A DNA stretch of 64,000 nucleotides from Flavobacterium sp. Its GTDB lineage: Bacteria > Bacteroidota > Bacteroidia > Flavobacteriales > Flavobacteriaceae. The position numbers and the translations under genes are program-made. Of the stretch, positions 24,346-31,920 are shown one piece after another. The notes under the pieces are model-generated. The model was given only the letters and a program-made list of their open reading frames with translations, searched no databases and was not told the origin of the DNA. The stretch spans positions 1 to 64,000 of the forward strand of contig NZ_JAPZSU010000042.1 in the NCBI RefSeq assembly GCF_027531905.1. Direction: 5' to 3'. Positions within the stretch are counted from its first letter, which is position 1; each line of letters opens with the position of its first letter.

Positions 24346-25277
24346 AAAAAATAGTACTTTTCTGGCTCGTTGGACTTTTGTCTTGTAAAGCACAAGAGCC
24401 ATCTGAGCAACATGATTATTTTAAATCGTATGATGATAAAGTAATTACGAGTGTTTATTATTTTGATACTTCTAATAGTTTTCAATTTGCTTCAACGATT
24501 GATGGAGAGACTAATTATTTGAATTTGATTCCCAATAGGAGAGAGCAAATTGGATTAAGTTTGAGTTATAAACTTATAGATATTAGTTACGGTATTTCTC
24601 CGCGTTTTTTTGATGTAAATAAAGACAATTCCAATTCTAGTTTGGTCAATTTTGGGACACGCTTTATCGTCAAACAATGGATGCAGACGCTGTTATATTC
24701 CAATCAAAAAGGATTTTATGCAGAAGATAGTGAATTTAAGTCCTCCTTTCCGAAAATGCGTTCTGTCAAAATAGGAGGAACCACGTCGTATATTTTTAAT
24801 CCCAAATTTTCTTTCAAAACCATTGCCAATCAAAACCAATGGCAAACCAAGAGTTCGGGTAGTTTTATACCAACCTTGTCGATTTATAATACCTCTCTTA
24901 ATTTGAATGATGGGAATGGTGATAATAAAAGCAATATTTGGTTGGCCACTTTAGCACCCTCTTATTACTACAATTGGGTAATTAGCAATCGTGTTTTGGT
25001 ATCGTCTGGGATTGCACTTGGTGCTGGTTTTAATATAATTGATGGAGATTTTTCAAGTGTACTAGAATCTACGTTGAATTTCAAACTCGGGTACAATTCT
25101 GATTCTTTTTTTTCCTTCGTAACTCTTAATTATTCTGTCTTCGTTCAAGATAATGATAGTCTTTTTAATTTTAATGAAGATATTAGCACTTTAAGAGTGA
25201 CCGCTGGCTATCGATTTGATCCGCCAAAAAAAGTAAAACAACTATACGATAAAGGCGCTAAGGCTATTGGGTTATAA
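24336..25277 (+). CDS. DUF4421 family outer-membrane-like protein
   Basis: 313 residues with an N-terminal signal (IVLFWLVGLLSC, possibly a lipobox Cys at residue 17), then alternating amphipathic strands rich in aromatic residues and Asn, ending with an aromatic-rich strand and VTAGYRFDPPKKVKQ, consistent with a beta-barrel. It matches what I remember of DUF4421, a Bacteroidota-specific family of unknown function. It overlaps hemF by 10 bases and ends at a bidirectional terminator. Confidence 0.75.
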   Translation: MDLKKIVLFWLVGLLSCKAQEPSEQHDYFKSYDDKVITSVYYFDTSNSFQFASTIDGETNYLNLIPNRREQIGLSLSYKLIDISYGISPRFFDVNKDNSNSSLVNFGTRFIVKQWMQTLLYSNQKGFYAEDSEFKSSFPKMRSVKIGGTTSYIFNPKFSFKTIANQNQWQTKSSGSFIPTLSIYNTSLNLNDGNGDNKSNIWLATLAPSYYYNWVISNRVLVSSGIALGAGFNIIDGDFSSVLESTLNFKLGYNSDSFFSFVTLNYSVFVQDNDSLFNFNEDISTLRVTAGYRFDPPKKVKQLYDKGAKAIGL

Positions 25278-25314
25278 AAAAAGGCGATTTCAATGGTAGA
25301 AACCGCCTTTTTTT
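25276..25314. terminator. Bidirectional terminator between convergent genes
   Basis: A7-GGCG (25276-25286) pairs with CGCC-T7 (25304-25314), with an additional TTTC/GAAA inner pairing. It separates the plus-strand DUF4421 gene from the minus-strand gene ending at 25316. Confidence 0.85.
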
Positions 25315-25315
25315 G

Positions 25316-27181
25316 TTATTTCTGACTGATTTCATCAATCAGGTCTAGCGTTTGGATCATAATGTTTTTGTCTCCTTTTACTGTATTCAATCGAACGTCA
25401 ACTTTTACTTTATTATCTGATAGTTTTTTAGGAGATTCCATGCTAATGGTTTTGAATTTTGAAGCAAAAGCGTTCAAGTACTTTTGATCTTTTGTGTTAT
25501 TTTTTTTGGTTTTCAAATAAGTATCTGCCATTTTCTGAATATCAAATGCAGCCGAAATGGTGTTTTGTTTTAGACTTTTTTGAATACCATTTTTAAAATT
25601 CCCTTCGTTGGGTTGGGTTTGTTCCAAAAGGTTGGTTATAACAATAACATCGTGATTTTTTACGATATAAACGGTGCCAAATTCGTTGGTGCCAACTATT
25701 TCATAAAAACCGTTTTTAGGCAACAACATTTTTTTGCGAACTCCCAAATCAATCAATTTGTCATAAAATGTAGCATGGGTAGCGGTAAAAATCATGGTAA
25801 ACTCAGGAATCGTTTTGGTTACCATTTTTTCAACTTCAATTGATTCGTAGTTTTCGTCGTATTCAAACGTTTTGGTTTTTACTTCCTTCGATTTCACTTC
25901 GTGAAGAAACAAACTAATGTCACCATCAAATAAGGTGGCGGTTGCTTTTTCATCAACTAAGGTGGTAATCAAATCGGTTACAAAACTAAAATCTTCGTTC
26001 AAAAAGACAGTGTTCGAAAAAATTTCACCAATCATTAGAGGCATATTTTCAAGCAATGCTTTTGAATTAAAATGATACGAAAAATAGCCCAAAGGTTCTT
26101 GTTCAGGAAAGTAAGCAAAGATTTTTTTGTTGATTTTTCGGTCGTTTATCTTTCCCATCATATCCGCAATCGCTTTTGAGTATTCGATGGTTTCTTCTAT
26201 ACGAGCGTTGTCATTATCAAAATAAAAATCAAAATTAATCCCTTTAATAAACGTATCAATTCCTTTTTGCATAGGCAAATATTTACCGTAGGCACCTAAC
26301 TGAGTTAAAGTAGAAAAGGAAGAACTTAAATTGGTTAGGAACCCGCCATAATTTACCCACGATGAAATATCGGCGGTTGGATTTATTTTGGACGAAGAAG
26401 GAGCAATAAAACCTTTCTCGAAAAGTGATTTTGTAAAATTGATTTGTTTTATTTTTTGAATGCTATCAAAAGCAATTCTTTGGGTTTCGTAGGCTGCGTA
26501 GTAAGTATCGTTGGTATAGTCGTCTTCTGTTGTAGCATCGCTGGTTTCGTATGAAGTAGGAGCATCAGCAGGAGGATCAACATCAACCACAACATCTTCT
26601 TGTACTTCTTCTATGGGAGTGGTTTCGGCTGGGTCGCCATAGGTTTCACCAGTTACTGTTGGCGCAGCAACCGAATCTACAACTACGTCCCGTTTTGGAG
26701 CAATATCACTATATTTTTTGGTCAATTCAAAAAATACCAAGTAGGAATCATTCCATGCCATGGTGAATTTTTGGTCACTCGAATTTAGCATAGAATAGGT
26801 GCCAAAGTCCTGAATTTCAAATTTGGCAATCGAATCAGAAAGCGCTTTTTTTTCATTTCTTTTGGTCAAAAAAGCTTTTAATTTTTCTTTGTTTCTAATC
26901 GGAATTGTGGCTTGATAGTAGGCGATACTGTCTGTAAAATTACCCACTACACTTGCGTTTTTTTCTAAATCAAAAAGAGAGGTAAACTCATTCGTATCAA
27001 AGTCAGCATTTTCCTTTTGCAACTTGTTCAATAGCGGATGATTGGTTAGTTGTTCTATTTTTACTTTTTTGGTGAACTGTGCTCCGTTGTATTGTACAAA
27101 ATAGTCATAATTTTTGGAGGGTTGTTGACAAAAGCCAAAGGAGCTTATCAATAAAAAGAGGTAGATCAATAACGTTTTCAT
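25316..27181 (-). CDS. Secreted hypothetical protein, 621 aa
   Basis: A signal peptide is clear (LLIYLFLLISSFGFCQQ). I do not recognise the family with confidence; it faintly resembles DUF4836-type Bacteroidota exported proteins. The most distinctive feature is a low-complexity acidic, Val/Asp/Glu/Pro/Thr-rich segment (about residues 165-225, for example EEVQEDVVVDVDPPADAPT) between two folded regions. It starts 15 bases downstream of a lipoprotein gene on the same strand, suggesting a two-gene envelope operon. Confidence 0.72.
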   Translation of the reverse strand: MKTLLIYLFLLISSFGFCQQPSKNYDYFVQYNGAQFTKKVKIEQLTNHPLLNKLQKENADFDTNEFTSLFDLEKNASVVGNFTDSIAYYQATIPIRNKEKLKAFLTKRNEKKALSDSIAKFEIQDFGTYSMLNSSDQKFTMAWNDSYLVFFELTKKYSDIAPKRDVVVDSVAAPTVTGETYGDPAETTPIEEVQEDVVVDVDPPADAPTSYETSDATTEDDYTNDTYYAAYETQRIAFDSIQKIKQINFTKSLFEKGFIAPSSSKINPTADISSWVNYGGFLTNLSSSFSTLTQLGAYGKYLPMQKGIDTFIKGINFDFYFDNDNARIEETIEYSKAIADMMGKINDRKINKKIFAYFPEQEPLGYFSYHFNSKALLENMPLMIGEIFSNTVFLNEDFSFVTDLITTLVDEKATATLFDGDISLFLHEVKSKEVKTKTFEYDENYESIEVEKMVTKTIPEFTMIFTATHATFYDKLIDLGVRKKMLLPKNGFYEIVGTNEFGTVYIVKNHDVIVITNLLEQTQPNEGNFKNGIQKSLKQNTISAAFDIQKMADTYLKTKKNNTKDQKYLNAFASKFKTISMESPKKLSDNKVKVDVRLNTVKGDKNIMIQTLDLIDEISQK

Positions 27182-27196
27182 GTGAGAATTTTGGAT

Positions 27197-27829
27197 TTAG
27201 TGATTGAGTAGAATAGTATTGTTCATTAATGAAGATTTCTTGAGTACGTTATACATACTTTGTTTCAAGAAAACAGTTTTTTTGTTTTTGGCGATTTTAC
27301 TGCTGCCGTTTGTTGCACTTGTTATGTCTTTGTCAAAAGTGTAAACGGAGATTATATTGGCCTGTTCTAAGTCGGTTTTTTTTTGGGGATCTTTGACCAG
27401 TTTTTCAGGAACAGGATAAGAAGCAATACGCTCGAAGGTTTTGCCATTGCTGTTAAAATGAACTTGATTTTTTTGTTTATTAATTACATTCATCACTGTA
27501 TTCAAGGCTTTGAGGTTTTGATAAGTGAATTGAATTGTAAAAATGTAGTGGTCAAAATCAGTTTTCGTACTTAGGTTAGCAATGCCTTCAATTTTTGATG
27601 CGGTTCGTTTAAAGTCGAGTAACTTTTGAGTAATCTCCTCTTCATTTGGAATTTTGACGCCATCGACTTCTTCTAACCACATAGCCGATTTAGTTTTGAA
27701 CCAAGATTTAGAAAAATCTACAATAAGCGTATAGTCACCACTTTGATTGTCGTGGTGTTTTATTTTTTCTGTAATTTCAAAACAACTAGTTAAGAGCCAA
27801 CAGCAACATAAGACAAGAATTTTCTTCAT
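27197..27829 (-). CDS. Hypothetical lipoprotein, 210 aa
   Basis: The N-terminus MKKILVLCCCWLLTSCFEI is a lipoprotein signal with the lipobox Cys at about residue 16. The remainder is a soluble mixed alpha/beta domain with a YTLIVDFSKSW strand and a basic C-terminal third. Family not recognised. It is the first gene of a two-gene unit with the 621-residue secreted protein. The -7 box at 27834-27841 is only about 4 bases from the ATG, implying a leaderless or nearly leaderless mRNA if it is the real promoter. Confidence 0.72.
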   Translation of the reverse strand: MKKILVLCCCWLLTSCFEITEKIKHHDNQSGDYTLIVDFSKSWFKTKSAMWLEEVDGVKIPNEEEITQKLLDFKRTASKIEGIANLSTKTDFDHYIFTIQFTYQNLKALNTVMNVINKQKNQVHFNSNGKTFERIASYPVPEKLVKDPQKKTDLEQANIISVYTFDKDITSATNGSSKIAKNKKTVFLKQSMYNVLKKSSLMNNTILLNH

Positions 27830-27833
27830 TTCG

Positions 27834-27841
27834 CAAATTTA
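27834..27841 (-). promoter_or_regulatory. Possible -7 box very close to the lipoprotein start
   Basis: Minus-strand TAAATTTG lies 4 bases upstream of the ATG, so transcription would begin at or near the start codon. Confidence 0.35.
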
Positions 27842-28021
27842 AACGAAATAAATAGTGCTATAATATGTTTTGTTAAAACAAATGAGATAAATTCACGTCC
27901 TGAAAGGTGAAAAAACTACTATTTATAGTGCCTTAGCGTTCTTTATTTTCGCCTATTTTCCGTAATTTTACGCTTCCGATTCAAAAAGTTGAATTGTGAG
28001 CAAAATATAAAACACACCTAC

Positions 28022-29032
28022 ATGTTTCCATTACACCGAAACCGTCGCTTACGAGTGAACGAATCCATCCGAAGCTTAGTTAGAGAAACCACCTTAAGTC
28101 CCACCGATTTTATGTTTCCGATGTTTATTGCAGAGGGCGAAAAGATACAAGTCGAAATTCCTTCTATGCCAGGAATCTACCGACGTTCCATTGATTTAAC
28201 CGTTGCTGAGGTCAAAGAAATCTATGCTTTAGGCATTCGTGCGGTCAATATTTATGTAAAAGTAAGCGAAGAGTTAAAAGACAATACCGGTAAAGAAGCT
28301 TGGAATCCCAACGGATTAATGCAACAAGCCATTCGCGCCATCAAAGCAGCTTGCCCAGAAATGATTGTCATGCCCGATGTGGCTTTAGATCCTTATTCTA
28401 TTTATGGTCACGACGGAATCATTGCCAATGGCGATGTAGAAAATGACGCTACCAACGACGCTTTGGTAAAAATGGCCGTTTCACACGCGGAGGCAGGTGC
28501 CGATTTTGTAGCGCCAAGCGATATGATGGACGGACGTGTATTGCGTTTACGTCAAGGATTGGATGCCGCAGGCTATCATCATGTGGGGATTATGAGTTAT
28601 TCGGCCAAGTATGCTTCTGCATTTTATGGCCCGTTTCGCGATGCGCTAGACAGTGCTCCAAGAGAAGCCGAAATCGATACTGAGCTTGTCGAAGTACCAA
28701 AAGACAAAAAGACCTACCAAATGGATTATGCCAATCGCATAGAAGCCATCAAAGAGGCCTTGTCGGATGTAGAAGAAGGCGCCGATATGGTAATGGTAAA
28801 ACCTGGAATAGCCTATTTGGATATCGTGCGTGAGGTTAAAAATGCCGTGAATGTACCCGTTACAGTTTTCCATGTTTCGGGCGAATATGCTATGATTAAA
28901 GCCGCAGCAGAGAGAGGTTGGCTCGATCATGACAAAATTATGATGGAACAATTAATGTGTATCAAGCGAGCAGGAGCGAGTTTAATCTCGACTTATTTTG
29001 CCAAAGAAGCTGCCATACTTTTAAATCAATAA
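28022..29032 (+). CDS. hemB: Porphobilinogen synthase (delta-aminolevulinic acid dehydratase)
   Basis: 336 residues condensing two 5-aminolevulinates. Starts MFPLHRNRRLRVNESIRSLV; shows AGADFVAPSDMMDGRV, the first active-site Lys in MSYSAKYASAFYGPFRDAL and the second in MVMVKPGIAYLDIVREV. An in-frame upstream start at 27989 would add 11 unusual residues and is not used. It is separated from the other hem genes by two oppositely oriented envelope genes. A cytochrome c gene follows after 3 bases. Confidence 0.96.
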   Translation: MFPLHRNRRLRVNESIRSLVRETTLSPTDFMFPMFIAEGEKIQVEIPSMPGIYRRSIDLTVAEVKEIYALGIRAVNIYVKVSEELKDNTGKEAWNPNGLMQQAIRAIKAACPEMIVMPDVALDPYSIYGHDGIIANGDVENDATNDALVKMAVSHAEAGADFVAPSDMMDGRVLRLRQGLDAAGYHHVGIMSYSAKYASAFYGPFRDALDSAPREAEIDTELVEVPKDKKTYQMDYANRIEAIKEALSDVEEGADMVMVKPGIAYLDIVREVKNAVNVPVTVFHVSGEYAMIKAAAERGWLDHDKIMMEQLMCIKRAGASLISTYFAKEAAILLNQ

Positions 29033-29035
29033 AGC

Positions 29036-29428
29036 ATGAAAAAATTAGCCCTAATTGCCATCGCTTTTCTTGTTTTTTCTTGTAAAAAAGAAAGCGCCGA
29101 ACCCTTTGGTACTCCAACAACTACCGATAAAAAATCAGAAGCAACTCTAACGCCCGAGGCATTAGGAAAAGAGCTATTTGAAAATAAAGGAGCCTGCATT
29201 GCCTGCCATAGAGTAGATGCCAAGTTAATTGGGCCAAGCGTTCAAGAAATGGCAAAAACCTATAAAGAACAAAACGGAAACATCATCGCTTTCCTAAAAG
29301 AAGAGGCAAAACCCATTATGGATCCAACTCAATATGAAGTGATGAAAGCAAACCTAGCCATCACCAAAGCCATGTCTGAGGAAGAATTAAAAGCAATAGA
29401 AGCCTACATCTATTCTAATCTGAAATAA
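29036..29428 (+). CDS. Cytochrome c lipoprotein (class I, c551/c552-like)
   Basis: 130 residues: lipoprotein signal (ALIAIAFLVFSC), a short Thr/Lys-rich linker, then a single heme c domain with CIACH (residues about 54-58), a GPSVQEMA segment and the likely axial Met in AKPIMDPTQ. It would be anchored in the envelope and carry electrons. It begins 3 bases after hemB, so a heme-dependent protein is co-transcribed with a heme-synthesis enzyme. Redox partner unknown. Confidence 0.88.
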   Translation: MKKLALIAIAFLVFSCKKESAEPFGTPTTTDKKSEATLTPEALGKELFENKGACIACHRVDAKLIGPSVQEMAKTYKEQNGNIIAFLKEEAKPIMDPTQYEVMKANLAITKAMSEEELKAIEAYIYSNLK

Positions 29429-29454
29429 GAATAATCCAAAGCTAAGTCGAAGGA

Positions 29455-29533
29455 TTAGGAGCTGTTTCCTGCTCTACACTATATCTTTCCCGCCGAACCC
29501 CGGCGGCAAAGGATGCCGTTACGATCAGGGCTA
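29455..29533 (+). ncRNA. Structured RNA-like element, copy 2 (after hemB-cytochrome c)
   Basis: TTAGGAGC at the 5-prime side and ATCAGGGCTA at the 3-prime side match copies at 19898-20012 and 45156-45289. Here the outer stem is CCTG (29468-29471) with CAGG (29526-29529), where the other copies have CCCG/CGGG: a compensatory change. The clamp ATCTTT / AAAGGAT is shared, and the apical stem is CCGCCG / CGGCGG. It begins 26 bases after the cytochrome stop. Confidence 0.72.
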
Positions 29534-29606
29534 CACCACACAAGAACCATTTGTACAAGCGAATGGTTCTTTTTTTTGAATTCAGTTTAGTACTGTGAAT
29601 TTTAAA

Positions 29607-30035
29607 ACCATTTAAGGCATATAAGGTCATTTAAGTTTTTTTAAAATCCGTTTTATCAGTTCAATCCGTGGCTCAATCACTGCAATTTTGACCAAAAACA
29701 ATTTGCGAAAATTTGCGGTTACTTTTTTCTTAAACCATAAAAGTTCATTTAAGTTATTTCTTTGCGTAAATCTTTGCGCCCCTTGCGGTTAACTTTTTCA
29801 ACCATTTAAGGTCATTTAAGTTATTTTTTAAATCCGTTTCATCTGTTCAATTCGTGGCTCAATCACTGCAATTTTGACCAAAAACAATTTGCGAAAATTT
29901 GCGGTTACTTTTTTTTTCTTAAACCATAAAAGTTCATTTAAGTTTTTTTTTGTGACCCTTGCGTAAATCTTTGCGCCCCTTGCGGTTACCTTTTTTAAAC
30001 ACTACTAAAAATTTCAAACCATTTAAGACAAATAA
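29607..30035. repeat. Repeat-rich intergenic region with a 186-bp tandem duplication
   Basis: Two copies of a roughly 185-186 base unit (about 29625-29809 and 29810-29995) share CCGTTTYATC, CGTGGCTCAATCACTGCAAT, AATTTGCGAAAATTTGCGGT and TTTGCGTAAATCTTTGCGCC, with about 90 percent identity by eye. A partial third copy (ACCATTTAAGACAAATAAAT) ends near 30035. The short motif CATTTAAGGTCATTTAAG, also found elsewhere in the window, recurs inside. No ORF is supported between 29429 and 30113. Confidence 0.85.
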
Positions 30036-30113
30036 ATTCGTTTCATCCGCAGCAGAATCACCGCCATTCATCCAAAAACTTTTAGTACTTTGCGGTTCAA
30101 TTCACACCAACTT

Positions 30114-30584
30114 ATGGAAACCGTTGCTATCAATACACCACTAGGAATCGCCCAAATTATAGGCGATGCCAACGGCATTGCTCAAATTATCGTTATCGAT
30201 GAGGGTGAGGTTTCCGTTGAAATTCCAACTGTTTTGCAAGAAGCCGTTACCCAACTTAACGACTATTTTCAAGGCAATCGCACCCATTTTGATTTCAAAC
30301 TTAATCCCAAAGGAACCGAATTTCAACAAAAAGTGTGGCAAGCATTACTCGAAATTCCCTTCGGAAAAACCTGTAGTTATATGGATTTGTCCAAAAAACT
30401 TGGCGATGTCAAAGCCATTCGAGCAGTCGCTTCGGCCAATGGAAAAAATCCACTATGGATAGTTGTGCCCTGTCACAGAGTCATTGGAACCGATGGCTCA
30501 CTAACTGGCTATGCTGGCGGATTGTGGCGAAAAAAATGGCTGCTTGAACACGAAAGTCCATCAAGTCAACAAACACTTTTCTGA
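30114..30584 (+). CDS. ogt: Methylated-DNA--[protein]-cysteine S-methyltransferase
   Basis: 156-residue DNA repair protein that removes O6-alkyl groups from guanine. The active-site block IVVPCHRVIG (Cys acceptor) is followed by GYAGGLWRKKWLLEHE; the DNA-binding helix region is FQQKVWQALLEIPFGKTCSY with the arginine finger region KAIRAVASANGKNP. There is no Ada-type N-terminal domain. The ATG at 30114 gives the standard METVAINTPLG start; an in-frame upstream ATG at 30090 is less likely. It is a lone gene after the repeat-rich spacer. Confidence 0.93.
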   Translation: METVAINTPLGIAQIIGDANGIAQIIVIDEGEVSVEIPTVLQEAVTQLNDYFQGNRTHFDFKLNPKGTEFQQKVWQALLEIPFGKTCSYMDLSKKLGDVKAIRAVASANGKNPLWIVVPCHRVIGTDGSLTGYAGGLWRKKWLLEHESPSSQQTLF

Positions 30585-30650
30585 AATTATAGCTACAAAT
30601 TGCCGAATTTTATTTTCAATTATTTAAATTCGTGAATAAATCACTTACAA

Positions 30651-31364
30651 ATGATCGAAAAAATTAACCTCAATAACATTCTTTTTCTAGACATAGAAAC
30701 CGTTCCTGAAGTTGCTGATTTCAATGCTTTGGATGACGAAATGAAAGCCCTTTGGGATCACAAAACACTATACCAACGCAAAGACGATTTTACACCTGGA
30801 GAATTTTATGATCGCGCTGGAATTTGGGCCGAGTTTGGAAAAATTGTGTGTATTTCGGTAGGTTATTTTATCATTAAAGGGGACATTCGTAATTTTAGAG
30901 TGACCTCTTTTTTTGGAGAAGAAAAACAGTTATTGAAGGATTTCAGTAATCTAATCAACAATCATTTTAATCAGCCGCAGCAGCTGTTATGTGGTCATAA
31001 TGCCAAAGAATTTGACATTCCGTTTTTAGCAAGAAGAATGATCATCAACCAAATGCCTATTCCCGATAAACTCAATTTATTTGGTAAAAAACCATGGGAG
31101 ATTCCACATCTGGACACCTTGGAATTATGGAAATTTGGCGATTATAAGCATTTTACTTCCTTGAAGTTACTTTGTAAAGTACTTGGAATTCCTTCTTCCA
31201 AAGGTGATATCGACGGCAGCCAAGTCGGACATGTTTTTTATGTTGAGAAAGACATCGATCGCATCGTGACCTATTGCGAAAAAGATACCATTGCCGTGGC
31301 ACAGATTTTCCTTCGTCTTCGCAGAGAAGATTTGCTGATTGATGAAGAGATTATTCATGTGTAA
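30651..31364 (+). CDS. Predicted 3'-5' exonuclease, DEDD (PolB-like) superfamily
   Basis: 237 residues. ExoI motif FLDIETVP (Asp and Glu metal ligands), ExoII region CGHNAKEFDIPFLARRM (Asp), and ExoIII YCEKDTIAVAQIFLR (Asp), giving a DEDDy-like set. The protein lacks a polymerase domain and matches the stand-alone family annotated as predicted PolB-like exonuclease in Bacteroidota. Cytosolic. Its substrate is not known. Confidence 0.85.
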   Translation: MIEKINLNNILFLDIETVPEVADFNALDDEMKALWDHKTLYQRKDDFTPGEFYDRAGIWAEFGKIVCISVGYFIIKGDIRNFRVTSFFGEEKQLLKDFSNLINNHFNQPQQLLCGHNAKEFDIPFLARRMIINQMPIPDKLNLFGKKPWEIPHLDTLELWKFGDYKHFTSLKLLCKVLGIPSSKGDIDGSQVGHVFYVEKDIDRIVTYCEKDTIAVAQIFLRLRREDLLIDEEIIHV

Positions 31365-31365
31365 A

Positions 31366-31456
31366 CAATTTCAATTTCAAAAATCAATTTCAAAAATCAA
31401 ATTCAAAAATCAAATTCAAAAATCAAAAATCAAAGGTTAAAATCAAAAGTCAATTT
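31366..31456 (+). repeat. Left TCAAAAATC array flanking the four-helix-bundle pseudogene
   Basis: About 90 bases of 13-base-like units TTCAAAAATCAAA and variants, ending 3 bases before the pseudogene ATG. The complementary array lies on the other side at 31836-31908. Confidence 0.85.
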
Positions 31457-31459
31457 ATA

Positions 31460-31828
31460 ATGCTGGAATCAAATCCTTTTAAAGAGAAAATTTTTAATTT
31501 AGACGACAGATTAGTTCGTTTTGCGGGAGAATGTATTTTCTTTACACGAAAATTGGAAAAAAGCTATGAAAACGAATAGTACAAGAATCAACTTATCCGT
31601 TCATCGGGGAGTTCATCTTTAAACTTTGGCGAATCGCAAGGAACTGTAACCGATAAAGATTTAATCTTCAAGCTAGCATTAGTTGTAAAAGAGCTAAAAG
31701 AATCTCGTAATTCTTTAAAAATATTAAATTATATAAATGAAGGTAGTCAAGATTTTAGAGCCCTTCTTTTAATTGAAGTTGAAGAATTAATAGCAATTAT
31801 ATCTAAAATAATAATTAATAAAAAATAG
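31460..31828 (+). pseudogene. Four-helix-bundle protein (23S rRNA intervening-sequence type) with an in-frame TAG
   Basis: One continuous frame of 123 codons starts ATG at 31460 and ends TAG 31826-31828, but codon 40 (31577-31579) is also TAG. Before it: MLESNPFKEKIFNLDDRL and RFAGECIFFTRKLEKSYENE; after it: YKNQLIRSSGSSSLNFGESQ and KLALVVKELKESRNSLKIL. This is the S23/TIGR02436 four-helix-bundle pattern, in which the residue at the stop position is usually Tyr, so a TAT or TAC to TAG change is the simplest explanation. Function of the family is uncertain. It is bracketed by inverted simple-repeat arrays. Confidence 0.8.
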
Positions 31829-31835
31829 TTTGTAA

Positions 31836-31908
31836 ATCAAAGGTCAAATTTTTGAATTTGACTTTTGAATTTGACTTTTGATTTTTGACTTTTGATTTTT
31901 GAAATTTA
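31836..31908 (-). repeat. Right array flanking the four-helix-bundle pseudogene
   Basis: TTTGATTTTTGACTTTTG and TTTGAATTTGACTTTTG units, the reverse complement of the left array, starting 8 bases after the pseudogene and ending 12 bases before the next ATG. Confidence 0.85.
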
Positions 31909-31920
31909 AACATAAAAAAA

